Source: Pelecanus crispus
Taxonomy: Eukaryota > Chordata > Aves > Pelecaniformes > Pelecanidae
Assembly (NCBI RefSeq): GCF_030463565.1
Contig: NC_134653.1
Span: 32,983,150-33,047,149, forward strand
Reading direction: 5' to 3'
Length of the DNA stretch: 64,000 nucleotides
Under the pieces are notes generated by a model, which was not told the origin of the DNA, searched no databases, and was given only the letters and a program-made list of their open reading frames with translations. A program made the translations under genes and the position numbers. The number at the start of each line of letters is the position of its first letter. The stretch's first letter is position 1. Positions 11,480-21,659 of the stretch are shown here, piece by piece.

Positions 11480-13930
11480 TGAAGTGGCTGCTATAGTACC
11501 TGTCTCCATTGCAGATCATTAGCATTTTGAAAGAAAGCTGTGAAAATCATTAGCCATTAAATGCTTTATATTATTTACCACTTAACACAAGGCAAGCTCA
11601 TCAGAGACAGCCTACGTATTTTCCCCATTTCTGAAGAATTAACTGGAGACCTCTTACCTTACATGTACTGAGTTACAGGTAAGCTTTGTTGGCTGACTTA
11701 GTTGAGTTGGCACCGAATTTTCTCTGGTCTCAGTAACGGGGACTACAGCAGTGTGTATAGTATCCTGTTTTACTAGAGCACTTCCCTTAAGTCAAAATTG
11801 GAATAAAATGCCTTTTTTTATTATTTAAACATTTGCTTGTTCTCTATCAGGTCAAATAGCTTAAAACCTCTGTTCTTCAGCATCACTTTTGTAAACAAGA
11901 AAGGGGGAAGATCTCTCCCTGTTTTACATAAAAAGAAAATTGTCTTCTCTGAAACGCTTAACTGGTAATCAAGTAGCACTGCATCGGAAGATGGTAATAA
12001 AGCTGATGTTGCACTGCATATGTATCCTTTACTTTTCTAGGAACTGATATATATATATATATATAATCTATATGAAAATACTTCTCACGGAAACATGCCA
12101 TTTGGATTTTTATCTCTGTGCCTTACAGGAAGGTTTCACCTTCTAACAAGGTGTAAAGCACTTAGCAGGGAAAGGTGCCCTTGGGTTGGGAGCTAAACTG
12201 CTTTTGTCAGGCTCGCATGGCTTTGCCAGAGGCAGCGGGGTTGCTCTAACAGGACTGCAGCCTCTTCCTGTGTAGCCGTAGCCAAGGAATTTGCTCCCCT
12301 TTTGAGAGAGAAGCTGTGCAGCTCACTTGGCACCAGAGTGGATGCAACTGTGATGGTTCCAGAAAAAGACTAGCCCAAAAAGGTTGAGGTGTTCTCCTCC
12401 TGTCTGCTTTAACTGGTGAACTCCCACCTTTTTTTTTAATGGTAAACTGAAAATAATAATTTGCAGTTTTCATTATTGTCTCCTTCAGCTAACTGCAAAG
12501 AGTGGCCTAGGGCTATGTTAGTCTTCTGTGCCTCCATGGCAGGTTGTTACTTTTGCACGGCTCTGTTTAATTTGTGCAGTTTCTTACCTGAAGTTGTTTC
12601 ATTAAGACTTAGTAGAGTGATTAGTGTGTCTTGGGGCATAATTCCCCCCCGCTTTTAAAGGAGATTGGAAAATATATCCCTGGCTAAGCCACAGAAGAGG
12701 ATGGAGTTCAGAGCACATGTAAACATCTCTTTTTCAGCTCAGAGGTGTACCCTGGCTGTTGCTGATGCATGATTGTTTCTTTTCTTTTTCCTTTTTTTCT
12801 CCTCTCTAAACACAAAGCCTCTGCTAAGGAAATGCAGTAACTTCCTTCCCTGTTACCCTGCTCTAGCAAACGTGTCACAGGGACATGGCCAAGGTTTATT
12901 AATATTTTGAAGATGGCAAAATGACTTTAGCAGTTCTGTGCCCTGGCTAAACCAACTTGCTTAGGTCAAACATCTTTGATGTTGCCTTGCTAATGTACAG
13001 TCGCTAACAAATTCCCTCTGAAAGGAGACTGCAGTTCTGCCTTCTGCTGAGCCACATTTGCATTGTGCATCTGAGCAGATGTGTGAAGTGTCCTATATTT
13101 TTCATGCTGCTAGTGTATGAGAGGGAATCAAAAGATTTCGGAGCCTGCTCTCGCTTCTGAAGAGAGTAAGATCATAGTTTGATACCTGTCACTGCTTCTT
13201 TTATGTCTGTTCAGACTTTTCTGCTCTTGAAATGCTGCTTTTCTAAATGTGGAACCTAATTGGTATAGTTCAAGCTGCTTTTCTGTTTCTCTGTCCTATA
13301 TGCTTCCACTAGTGATAAATCTCATTAGTTGGGCTAAAACACAGCTTGTGGCAGCTGACTGAAAGAACAGAGCATATGAAAAATACAACTGTCTGCCACA
13401 GGAGACCTTTAGCTGTCAGAAATGAAATGTTTGCTGCATCTGTTCCACTTTGAGCATGTCTGCACCTCTGAAAAGACATCAGTCCTTCGTGTGGGCAGAA
13501 CACGATGCAGCAGCTTTTCTTCCCTTGCTGTGCTCTTCACCATCTTTCTTCTGGACCCCAAACAGCAGCTTGGTTCTGCTGTCACAGCCCAGCGGCATCT
13601 TCCTTTGGTGCAGGGTGTGGACAGCCTTCTGCCTGCTGCTGCCTGTGTATTGCCCGTCTAATGCAAAGGAAGACACAGAACGAAAAGCAATGCTGGGGTT
13701 TTCTTCAAGCAGTTCTGTGTTAGAGAATTACTTTCCGTGTAAGAGCAGTGGGGACTGCAGTCTGAATGGGTTTTTCCTTCCCAGTGCTTCTCTATGAATG
13801 CACTTGTGAACAGCATGTATCTCTTAAAAATATCTTCATCTTGCAAAATCATTTGGGCTGAGCATTTTGATAGGTGGACAGGATAAATAAGTGGTCGTAC
13901 GGATCATCCCAGGCTCTTTTAATAATAAAA
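11480..13930. other. Intergenic region between the convergent ends of KMT5A and RILPL2
   Basis: No gene-like signal seen. A short (AT)n run lies at 12047-12065, and T-rich tracts lie near 11815 and 12430. Open frames of up to 115 codons around 13420-13800 lack family resemblance, splice context and conserved motifs. The region probably also holds alternative 3' ends of the two flanking genes. Confidence 0.55.
12047..12065. repeat. (AT)n microsatellite
   Basis: About nine AT dinucleotide units in an intergenic position. Short, otherwise unremarkable. Confidence 0.85.
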
Positions 13931-13948
13931 ATCACCTTTGTATAAACG

Positions 13949-13954
13949 TTTATT
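13949..13954 (-). terminator. RILPL2: Candidate polyadenylation signal of RILPL2
   Basis: TTTATT on the plus strand reads AATAAA on the minus strand, about 245 bases past the RILPL2 stop codon. T-rich sequence on the minus strand follows near 13920-13935. A short 3'UTR is plausible, but longer forms cannot be excluded. Confidence 0.5.
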
Positions 13955-14199
13955 CTCTACATCTGGGTAATGTCTGGCCAGAATCTAAGAAATACAAAAA
14001 GTGTCTGTCTTAGTTTTTAAAACAACAAAGTAAAATGTGTTCTGAAAGAATATTATACAACACAATTTTTATGAGATTGCTTATTCTCTACAGTAGGAGT
14101 GATGCTTTTTTTTTTCCCCCAATCATTGACTCCCCTAACGCCTTAGAGGCTCTCTTCAGTGCCATTTCTGAACAGAAGTGGTTATGTTCACAAGGATGC

Positions 14200-17100
14200 T
14201 CATTTTCCATGTTTAAAAGAGAACCTAAAAAAAAAAAGACAACAAAAAGGAAACAGTAATGTACAACTGGAAAAGAAGGAACATGAAGCGAGATGGCTGT
14301 GTCAATGTGTTCTGCTATTTTGGGGAACTTTAGGGACGCAGGCTGAGCTTGTTGGTGCTGCATACAGCTACTTCGTACGAAGTAAATGAACCTCCAGGGA
14401 CAGCTGGCACAGTCCCGCAGCAGTGTCTTAATGTGCTAGCAGGGGAGGCGAGTATTGCATAGTTCTGCTGCGAAATGCTTATTTTTCCTAGAAAAAAGTG
14501 ATGCCCTGCTTGCCCGGGTGGAGGTTGCCTTCCTGGAGAGTGCTTTTTCCACAGGAAAGGATTTCTCTATCGTGTTTTAATTTTACAGGGAGAGGAGGAG
14601 AAAACAATACCCAGCTAACTAGGCCAAAGTTCAGAATTCATCCCTGGATCCGCTAAGTATGAAGCATGCCATATTCTCCCATATTCTGCCAAAAAAATGC
14701 AGACAAACTTACAGCCGTCTGATGATTGTCTTCTCTTCGCTGTCCTTGCCTGTGCCAGGGCTGCTGCCACTGGTGGCTTTTTCCAGTTCTTCAGTTTGGT
14801 CCCTTCCTTGTGAGATGATCCCACTGGGAAAAGAAGTGGTTTTGTTTATTTTTTGTGGGTTTTGTGCATAGCGTGGCATTGCTGTCTATGTTAAACCCTT
14901 CACTGGGCAGCCTAGGACATGGGTGAACAGGCATTCACAGGACAGGTATGGCAGCCGGGCCTACTTCTGGTAATGAATTGCTCTTATTTTCCTTAAATAC
15001 CGCAGTGTAATTTTGCTTAGGCTATGCTTTAATGAGAACGCTAAAAAAGTAACGAGCTGACTCTCCAGAGAGGAAGAATGGCAACTCATAACAGGAGTGA
15101 AAGGGGAATGTAATTACACATTGGATTTGTACAAGAGTCCAAAGGTAACAGTAGGGTGCAGACACAAATGGCGAATTTCTGCACGGGTGGATCTGTGGTA
15201 CCTTCAGCGCAGCCACAAAGGCTCACACCATGTAGCTGGGAACAGATGGGAGATTCCCAGCTTCCCTGCAAGGCAGGTGGCTGTTCCTCTTTCCATCCTA
15301 TAGAGGAGAAAAGAAAGACTTTTGCCTGAGCTGTAGATTTTGTCATCCTGCTTTGATGCTGCTACACTCTACAAGGTTGTAACCGCCTACTTTAGGCAGA
15401 AGCTTCAGTTTTACCAAAGGATGTTTCCCATGCTTGGAATCGGGTTAGATTTTACCAGCTTGCATACTACACTATGTTTTCACAGCGTGCCAATTTACTG
15501 TCCTGAGCTGACCTCGTTTATCTTGAGAGCTGAGTGGATCAAAGCTTGTGACTGCAGTAGCTGAAGGCTGAAAGTAGCTGAGCAATGCTCGTCTGGACCT
15601 TGGAAATAAAAATACAGGAGAGTATCTAGAAACTGGCGTGACATCAGGCATGGGATAGTTCTGAAGCAGATTCTCCTCTTAGAGAAACAGGACTGTGAGC
15701 TGTTTGGCGACAGTGCGGATTGCTAGTATCTGCACAATAACTTCTACTCAGAAGTTTTTTTTTTAATCATAATTAAAAATACAATCTCCAAACATCATCA
15801 GTCATTTTAAGCCATTCTCTGTGAGGAGGTCAGTTACCTTGTGCTATACAGAGCTTATTTCCAATATAGACATTTTAGAACATCCACTTGTATTTATCCT
15901 ATTCCCCTGTGCAACTACTCTTTACGGCTGTACAATTATAATAAGGATTTTATGTGAATGTTTAAAGGGAAGATGGTTTTTGGATTAAGCTGTAACGCTG
16001 TACGAGGAGATAACCACAGAGGATTACTTGAACTGAAAAGCAGCCTTGATACACTCTCTAGGTGCACAGCACTGTGACTCAAATCACTCAAAAATTGAAA
16101 ACATTCACACTGTTAATTGTTAACGTGGCCTGTAATAAGCTGTGTAACACGGCTGGGAAATCAAAGCAAGAAGCCATTCCAATGGCTGTACAGCAGGCAG
16201 CTGAGCCGGGGAAGCGGTGCCTCGCTGTGCTGTGAGAAGTGCTGTCGAGCAGTTCGTAAACTGACTTCCTGGATTTAACTTTAACTTCTTGGGCTTAACC
16301 TGCCTGTTATAGACAAGGCAAAGGGCGGGCTTACTGTATCTAAGGGTTGTTGCTGATATATCTCAACTGAAATCTAATGTGCCTAGACATTTTGTGTCTA
16401 GATTAAGAAGTAGTTTCTTACCCCAAAGAGTTTATAATACAACCTGGTGATGAGGGGCAGAGGTTGGGGGAGAGGGGCCTTGGAGGTGAAGGAATTTGTA
16501 GCACCAAGAGCACAGCACTTCCTGCATCCCACCCTTTGGCTCACACTGATTCTCCCAGGCTGGTCCCTTCTAGAAAAACCAAAATCCTTCTCTGCAGCAC
16601 TTGTTTTGCACAGTTCAAGTGCCTTACACAACCCTCTGTTGGTGGTCTTAAAAGAAAACCCCACAGCTTATCGTGAATGATGATGGAAGGGCTTAATATT
16701 CTGCTTTCCAGATCAATGCTGTACCCACTGTGGGAGCAAAGAAACAGTATCCCCCGACGGCAAGCTGGAGGAAGAAGGAAATTTTGACTAAAGCTGAGAT
16801 GGAAACCCCCATGCTCTTTGGTACGTAGCGGGGCTTTAGACAAGAACAGTATGCGTGCAACTGCTGCGACTGCACAGATGAGAACCCAGCTTGTATGTGG
16901 CGTGGGAGTAGCTGTACATGGGCGTACAGCAGCACAATTACAGGAACAGGCTGCGAACTGCGCAGAGTAAGAGGGAGTTTCATTTTAAAATGATGTTGCA
17001 TAAAGACTTCATCGTTCCCCCATTTTTCTTTGCTCATTTGTAGGCTCTTGGGAGCACAGATGTCTCTCCTACGTCTGGACGGCACCTACCCCAATCTAGG

Positions 17101-18607
17101 TGCTCAAACCCACAATACTCTGATCTGGTAAGCTCCCCAGACAAGAACTGTTATTAGTTCTTTGCTGACTTCATGATATACCTCTTATAGCACTGTAGCT
17201 CCTCTTGCACCACAAGAAGCTGAGCTTTCAGCTGGTTACGCTCTTGCAATACTTCTCGCAGCTCCTGTAATGTGAACCGGGGGCGATTTGGATCTGTGAG
17301 GTCTATTATCATTTTATCTGGTCCAAGGGTGGGCTGTAAAATAAATGGTGGTGGTCATGATCTTGTAACCTGTCAAAAACAGGGCACTCATAGAATAAAA
17401 CCCTCTGAATTCTGTAACTATGTAGTAATTCTGAGAACTAGTATGAGTTCATCACAATCCTGATTTTTTTCCAATCAGTTAATTACAGTTTTTCATATTT
17501 TTTTTGCATTCCCTGGGTGTCTGCATTTCCCAGGCAAGTATAGGGCCCAACTGCGACAAGCTCTGACCACAGCTAAAAGCAAAGTCTCTGTCCCAAAGAG
17601 TTTGCGATCTAGTTTGCCAAGAAGCTGTTTTGATCTGCTTTTCTGATGATGAGAGAGGCTGAGCAATCTGTCTAATGTCACACCAAAACTCTGCGGCAGA
17701 GAGTGGCGAGAACTGAATTTTCCTTTCCTAAATTAAGGCCTTTGTGGTGACGGCTTTTTCGGTCACAGACATCAGTTTCCTTTGCACAGAGTAAAAAAGC
17801 TTTAGCGTTTGCATAAATGGGAAATTGTCTTTATGGGGACGGTGTAAGAAAGAGCTGTGCAACAGTGGATTTGCATTCTGTGAAAATTTGCCCGTGTGTG
17901 TCTGAACTCCTCTGTTAGCACTATACGTCGCTGAGCTAAAAGCGTGGTTAGGCACTACAGTGAAACGGGAGCGAGGGGTCCGCGGCACCGCGACTGGTAA
18001 CAACCCTGACAATCTCCGCTCTGGAAGGGGCTTCGAGGCCTTCTACGAAGATGAGAAGCCAACTTTCCGAGACTCGTTCTGCTGTGACAAAAGAGACCGG
18101 CGCTTGCGGCAGAAGCATCCACCGCCCCGATCTGGCCTCGGGGTGGGTTTCACGACCCGCAGGTGGCCAAGCGGACAGGCCACGGCCCACGCACCCCGCA
18201 GCGGCCGACCCCGCGGCCAAGCCGCCCCGGCCACACTGCGCGGGGCGTCGGGCGCCCGCCACCGCCCTGGCACCCACCTGCTGGGCGCTGCCTCGGGACC
18301 CCTCTCCCCGCAGCGTCTCCAGCTCCTGCCGCAGGCTGTCCCGCTCCATCCGCAGCTGCTCCTCGGCGAGGCTGCTCTCGCTCACCAGCGCTTCCAGCAT
18401 CTCCAGCACCCTCACGATCCTGAACTGCAGCCGGGCCAGGGCGGCGGGCACCTGCGGCCCGGTGCTGAGCTGCAGCAGGTCCCGGCCCACCACGGAGGAG
18501 ATGTCGTAGACGTCCCCGGCCGTCAGCTGGAAGGGGCTCTTCTCCAGAGCCCTCTCCGGGCCGCCATCCTTCTCCTCTTCCTCCTCCTCCTCCCGGCCCT
18601 GCTGCAT
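14200..18607 (-). CDS. RILPL2: RILPL2, Rab-interacting lysosomal protein-like 2
   Basis: Coding exons on the minus strand are 18607-18278, 17333-17182, 14823-14713 and 14224-14200. They join in frame to 205 aa (human 211). The product is a dimeric adaptor with an N-terminal RH1 domain that contacts myosin Va and an RH2 domain that binds Rab8/Rab10 phosphorylated by LRRK2; it affects ciliary membrane content. Seen: an acidic Glu run (6-12); RH1 about 23-101 (SPFQLTAGDVYDI start, coiled-coil RVLEMLEALV); and RH2 about 117-160 with DLTDPNRPRF. Arg129 and Lys146 fit the phospho-Rab contacts Arg132 and Lys149 described for human RILPL2. The tail KTIIRRLFSFKHGK matches the human end KTIIKKLFFFRSGKQT but stops two residues earlier. 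The last exon codes for only eight residues after a T-rich acceptor. The two small 3' exons lie outside obvious open frames and were found by homology and splice phase. Confidence 0.93.
17581..17720 (+). repeat. Ancient MIR/L2-like SINE fragment in RILPL2 intron 1
   Basis: The order of words resembles old amniote CORE/MIR-type repeats: CCCAAAGAGTTTGCGATCTA, then a GAGAGGCTGAG block, a TCTAATGTCACACC block (usually TTGCCCAAGGTCACAC) and a GGCAGAG..GAACTGAATTT block (usually GGCAGAGCTGGGAATTGAACC). It is heavily diverged. The subfamily cannot be told by eye. Confidence 0.55.
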
Positions 18608-19370
18608 GCCCGGCGCGGCCCGCCGCTAGCCTCCTTGCCCGGGGAAGGCCGGGCCGGGCCGGGCGGTGCTGCCGGCGGGGCCCGCGGGCGGAGCGACCCC
18701 TCCCGCCCCCGGCGGTTTTCATGGAGGAGGCCGCGGCCCGGCGGCGCTTCCCGCCCTGCCCCTTCCCCTGAGAGACGCCACCCACCCGCCGCCGGGGAGG
18801 GCACCGCGCGGGAGGGCCGGGGGTGGCTCCGGCCGCCGCCGCCAGCCGAGCCCTCGCTCTGCCGCGGCCTGGGCACCGGCACCGGCGCCGGGCCGGGCCG
18901 GGCGGGAGGTAAACGCGGCGGCTGATCCTCAGCGCCACATTCGCCAAGCGTCGCGGTGAGGCGGCTGCTGGGAGCGGGGCCGGGGGGGGGGTGGCGGCCC
19001 CTCCACCCCGCGGGGAAGGGCTTGAAATAAACCCCGGCTGCCCCCGGCCCGCCCCGGCCCGGCGAATCGGCCTGTGCCGACGGGAGGAGCCGCCTTCCCG
19101 CCGCGCCGGGCGAGGCGGGCGGCCGCGGCCCTCAGGCGGGGCGGGCGGCGGGGGCCGCTCAGGCCGGGGGGCACCGGGCAGGGCCGCGGGGGAAGGACGG
19201 GGCCGCGGGGGCCCCTCGGGCGTGGGGGAACGGGGCAGGGCCGCGGGGCCCCCTCGGGCGGGGGAGAGGGAAGGGGCCGCCGGGCTCCCCGCAGCCGGCG
19301 GCGGATCCAGGCTCCCCGCCATGGCTGTGCCCCGGGAGGAGAACAAGAACAGCAGCGATATTGCGGGTTT
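18100..19370. promoter_or_regulatory. CpG island: bidirectional RILPL2/SNRNP35 promoter
   Basis: Very G+C and CpG-rich DNA covers RILPL2 exon 1, the gap and the 5' noncoding part of SNRNP35. The two genes are head to head: the RILPL2 ATG is at 18607 (minus) and the first SNRNP35 donor candidate is at 18956 (plus). I see no TATA box, as expected for a dispersed CpG promoter. An imperfect internal duplication of G-rich sequence occupies about 19160-19270. Long open frames here, up to 411 codons, are composition artefacts. Confidence 0.8.
18900..18955 (+). other. SNRNP35: Probable 3' part of the SNRNP35 5' noncoding exon
   Basis: A good donor, GCG|GTGAGG, has its GT at 18956-18957. The coding exon is preceded by an acceptor (AG at 19505-19506), three bases before the ATG codon. 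Together they imply a noncoding first exon ending at 18955 and a 549-base intron. The exon's 5' end is not visible, so the start given is only an approximate marker. GAGGTAAAC at 18906 is a weaker alternative donor. Confidence 0.45.
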
Positions 19371-19407
19371 GTTTAAGTTTGTCAAACTTTTGGGGATTTT
19401 TGGATGA
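19321..19407 (+). other. Short ORF with strong Kozak context upstream of SNRNP35
   Basis: An ATG in CCGCCATGG context opens a 28-codon frame, MAVPREENKN...GIFG, ending in TGA before the SNRNP35 acceptor. It could be a uORF in an intron-retaining or alternative-start transcript, part of an alternative first exon, or chance. It does not join in frame to the SNRNP35 ATG through the obvious GT at the GGGTTTGT site. Confidence 0.3.
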
Positions 19408-19509
19408 AAAATACTGTACGGCAGTGCTGAAGGTGCTTCCTGCGCCGCCTGCTCTTCTTCCTAAAATACCCCTGTATCTGTGTGATGCATGTTTTATTCC
19501 CGCTAGACC

Positions 19510-20307
19510 ATGAATGACTGGGCCCCCATAGCAAAGGAGTATGACCCCCTCAAAGCCGGGAGCATCGATGGCACGGATGAGGAGCCCCACGACCGTGCCA
19601 TATGGAGGGCTATGTTGGCACGCTACGTACCCAACAAGGGAGTTACAGGAGATCCTCACCTCACCCTCTTTGTAGCACGGCTCAATCTTCAGACAACAGA
19701 AGAGAAGTTAAAGGAGGTCTTTTCCCGGTATGGAGACATCAGAAAGATCCGTCTGGTTCGAGACCTGGTCACGGGATTTTCCAAGGGTTACGCATTTATT
19801 GAGTACAAAGAGGAGCGTGCTCTCTTGAAGGCCCACAGGGATGCCAACAGGCTGGTTATTGATCAACATGAGATCTTTGTAGACTTTGAACTGGAAAGAA
19901 CTCTCAAAGGATGGATTCCTCGGAGGCTTGGAGGTGGTTTTGGAGGCAAAAAAGAATCCGGGCAGCTGCGGTTTGGAGGACGGGACAGACCTTTCCGAAA
20001 GCCCATCAATTTGCCAAACATGAAAAATGATTTCTACGGAGAAGGATCAGCAGAGAAGAGAAACTGGTCTCGTGAAGGAACAAGGGACTGGAGAGCAAGG
20101 GACCGAGACCATGAAAGGAGCAGAGACAAGCGATGGCCAGAAAGGGAGCGGTCGTGGGCTTGGGGTGAAAGTGAGAGAGAGAGGGATGCCAAAGAGGAGA
20201 GGAGCAGAGGGAGGGAGAGGAAGGACAGAGACAGGAAGGACAGGGATAGAGAGCGGAGCAGGGAAAGAGACACCAAGAAACAGAGAGACGATGATAAGCA
20301 TCGATAG
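19510..20307 (+). CDS. SNRNP35: SNRNP35, U11/U12 small nuclear ribonucleoprotein 35 kDa protein
   Basis: A single coding exon gives 265 aa (human 246). The product is the U1-70K counterpart in the U11/U12 di-snRNP, which recognises 5' splice sites of U12-type introns in the nucleus. Seen: the family N-terminus MNDWAPIAKEYDPLKAG; one RRM about 51-129 with RNP2 LFVARL (53-58) and RNP1 KGYAFIEY (92-99); then the conserved block ELERTLKGWIPRRLGGG and a KKESGQLRFGGRDRPFRKP segment. The C-terminal tail (about 185-265) is rich in RD/RE/ER dipeptides and is longer and more repetitive than the human one, coded by purine-rich AGG/GAG repeats. The start is fixed by near identity to the human N-terminus and by the acceptor three bases upstream. 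The gene is head to head with RILPL2. Confidence 0.97.
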   Translation: MNDWAPIAKEYDPLKAGSIDGTDEEPHDRAIWRAMLARYVPNKGVTGDPHLTLFVARLNLQTTEEKLKEVFSRYGDIRKIRLVRDLVTGFSKGYAFIEYKEERALLKAHRDANRLVIDQHEIFVDFELERTLKGWIPRRLGGGFGGKKESGQLRFGGRDRPFRKPINLPNMKNDFYGEGSAEKRNWSREGTRDWRARDRDHERSRDKRWPERERSWAWGESERERDAKEERSRGRERKDRDRKDRDRERSRERDTKKQRDDDKHR

Positions 20308-20521
20308 GTGACCCCATCAATCGTTGGGGTGTGGTGTCTGCTCTTACATCCGCAACGTTTCAGTTGCAGATGTTGCCTTCGGCTCGGGGCTGCGAGTGGC
20401 ATTCCCGGAACAAGGAGCTGTGCTGTTACTGTCTCGTGCCTGTGACTCTCGCCTGCTAGAAGCTCTCTGTAGTTCGGTTGCTAATGCAGTTAAGATACAT
20501 GTTGAATTGTTCTTCAGAGAA

Positions 20522-20527
20522 AATAAA
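20522..20527 (+). terminator. SNRNP35: Polyadenylation signal of SNRNP35
   Basis: AATAAA lies 215 bases after the stop codon, followed by TTTTG and then TG-rich sequence (GGTGAATGCTGTG) at 20550-20563. This is a typical arrangement for a short 3'UTR. Confidence 0.7.
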
Positions 20528-20549
20528 CTTTTGTATTAATATTTTGGAA

Positions 20550-21520
20550 CTGGTGAATGCTGTGAGAAATGCACCACATGTACGGGCATCCCTCTGAAAT
20601 TGAGTACACACCTCGTTTGGTACCCAGCTGGCTGCCTGGATTAGGGTTCATGGGAGAGCTCTGTATTTAATTATTTCTGTGCCAGGTGTCCAGACTCATT
20701 TAGTGAGACAGATGCCCTTGATAAAATAGTCACTTGTTGAAGAAATAGTCATGAAATAGCAACAAACTAAGCTTCTGAAAAATGTGGCCCAAACCAGAAG
20801 CTGATGGGAAGTGACTTTATTTTCTTGAAGACACTGGGACAGGTGAGATCTTTAGTAATACTATGTCCTTAACTCATTCTGTGAGGTGGGAGAGAAGCAT
20901 GTAATAAATCTTTTTTTTATGTCATGGGAGGATGTCATTCCCTTTTACTAGAGGATGCACACTACAGAGCAGTACGCAGGTCAGAAAACGCCTGATGTTC
21001 CTGATCGATCCACGGACGATTGCTGAAGGACGGCGTCATGGTTAAATGCAGTTGCAGCTGCACCCACGCTGTCCTCTCCTCCTCTCTGCGAGTGAAGTCC
21101 TGCCTGCACAGGGTTTAAATCTTGTTCCGGAAACGGGGCTTGCTGCTGGGTGCAGCTGAATTGGGGAAAACAGAGGGCAAAGCATCTCCTTTTTCAGAGC
21201 CAGGATGTGCATACAGACACACATCTTCCGTTGAGGGGCTTACAGTGCTTTCTACAAAAGGCTCTCTCGTGTTCTTTGGCATCATAAGCAATTCCTAAAT
21301 ATTTGCTAATGTATTTTAAACTGTATTTTTTATATCAGCCTTTGAATGGCCCTAACCTAAACCTTGCCCAGTTTGAGGCTTTATTTCCATGAAGAGTTGT
21401 ATGAGCTTTTTTGGGGGGAAAGAAGACAGACCTGTATGCTGCATCCCCAAGAAGAGATGGTATTAACTTTCCAGAACAAAAAGGACACAAGTCTTGCAGA
21501 AATACTTCTTTTTCAGCAAT
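20550..21520. other. Intergenic region between convergent SNRNP35 and RILPL1 3' ends
   Basis: I see no gene or repeat family here. It is bounded by the SNRNP35 poly(A) signal and by the most distal candidate RILPL1 poly(A) signal (21532-21537). An A-rich tract lies just beyond at about 21555-21595. Confidence 0.5.
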
Positions 21521-21531
21521 ATTTATTAAAT

Positions 21532-21537
21532 TGTTAA
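21532..21537 (-). terminator. RILPL1: Candidate distal polyadenylation signal of RILPL1
   Basis: TTTATT on plus, AATAAA on minus. It is one of three candidates, the others being 21677-21682 and 23794-23799; I cannot choose between them from sequence alone. Confidence 0.3.
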
Positions 21538-21659
21538 AATGATTTACTGCCCAACCAAAAAAAAAGAAAAAAAAAAAAAAACAACCCAAAAAAACTGTCA
21601 GTGATCCTGCACTTTGCAGACAGGATTGTTACGCCCCTTACCTGACAACATCCTGGCCC

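Larger units (their letters stand above)
9967..11480 (+). other. KMT5A: KMT5A 3' untranslated region
   Basis: AT-rich sequence with no coding resemblance continues from the KMT5A stop codon to a canonical AATAAA at 11456-11461, giving about 1.5 kb of 3'UTR. A C-rich tract lies at 10041-10056. Later AATAAA hexamers near 11800 and 11995 could mark longer forms. The end is inferred from the signal only. Confidence 0.6.

Noticed and set aside
18150-19385. 411-codon minus-strand frame across the RILPL2/SNRNP35 island
   Set aside because: It overlaps the true RILPL2 exon 1 in a different frame and consists of low-complexity Pro/Arg/Ala sequence.
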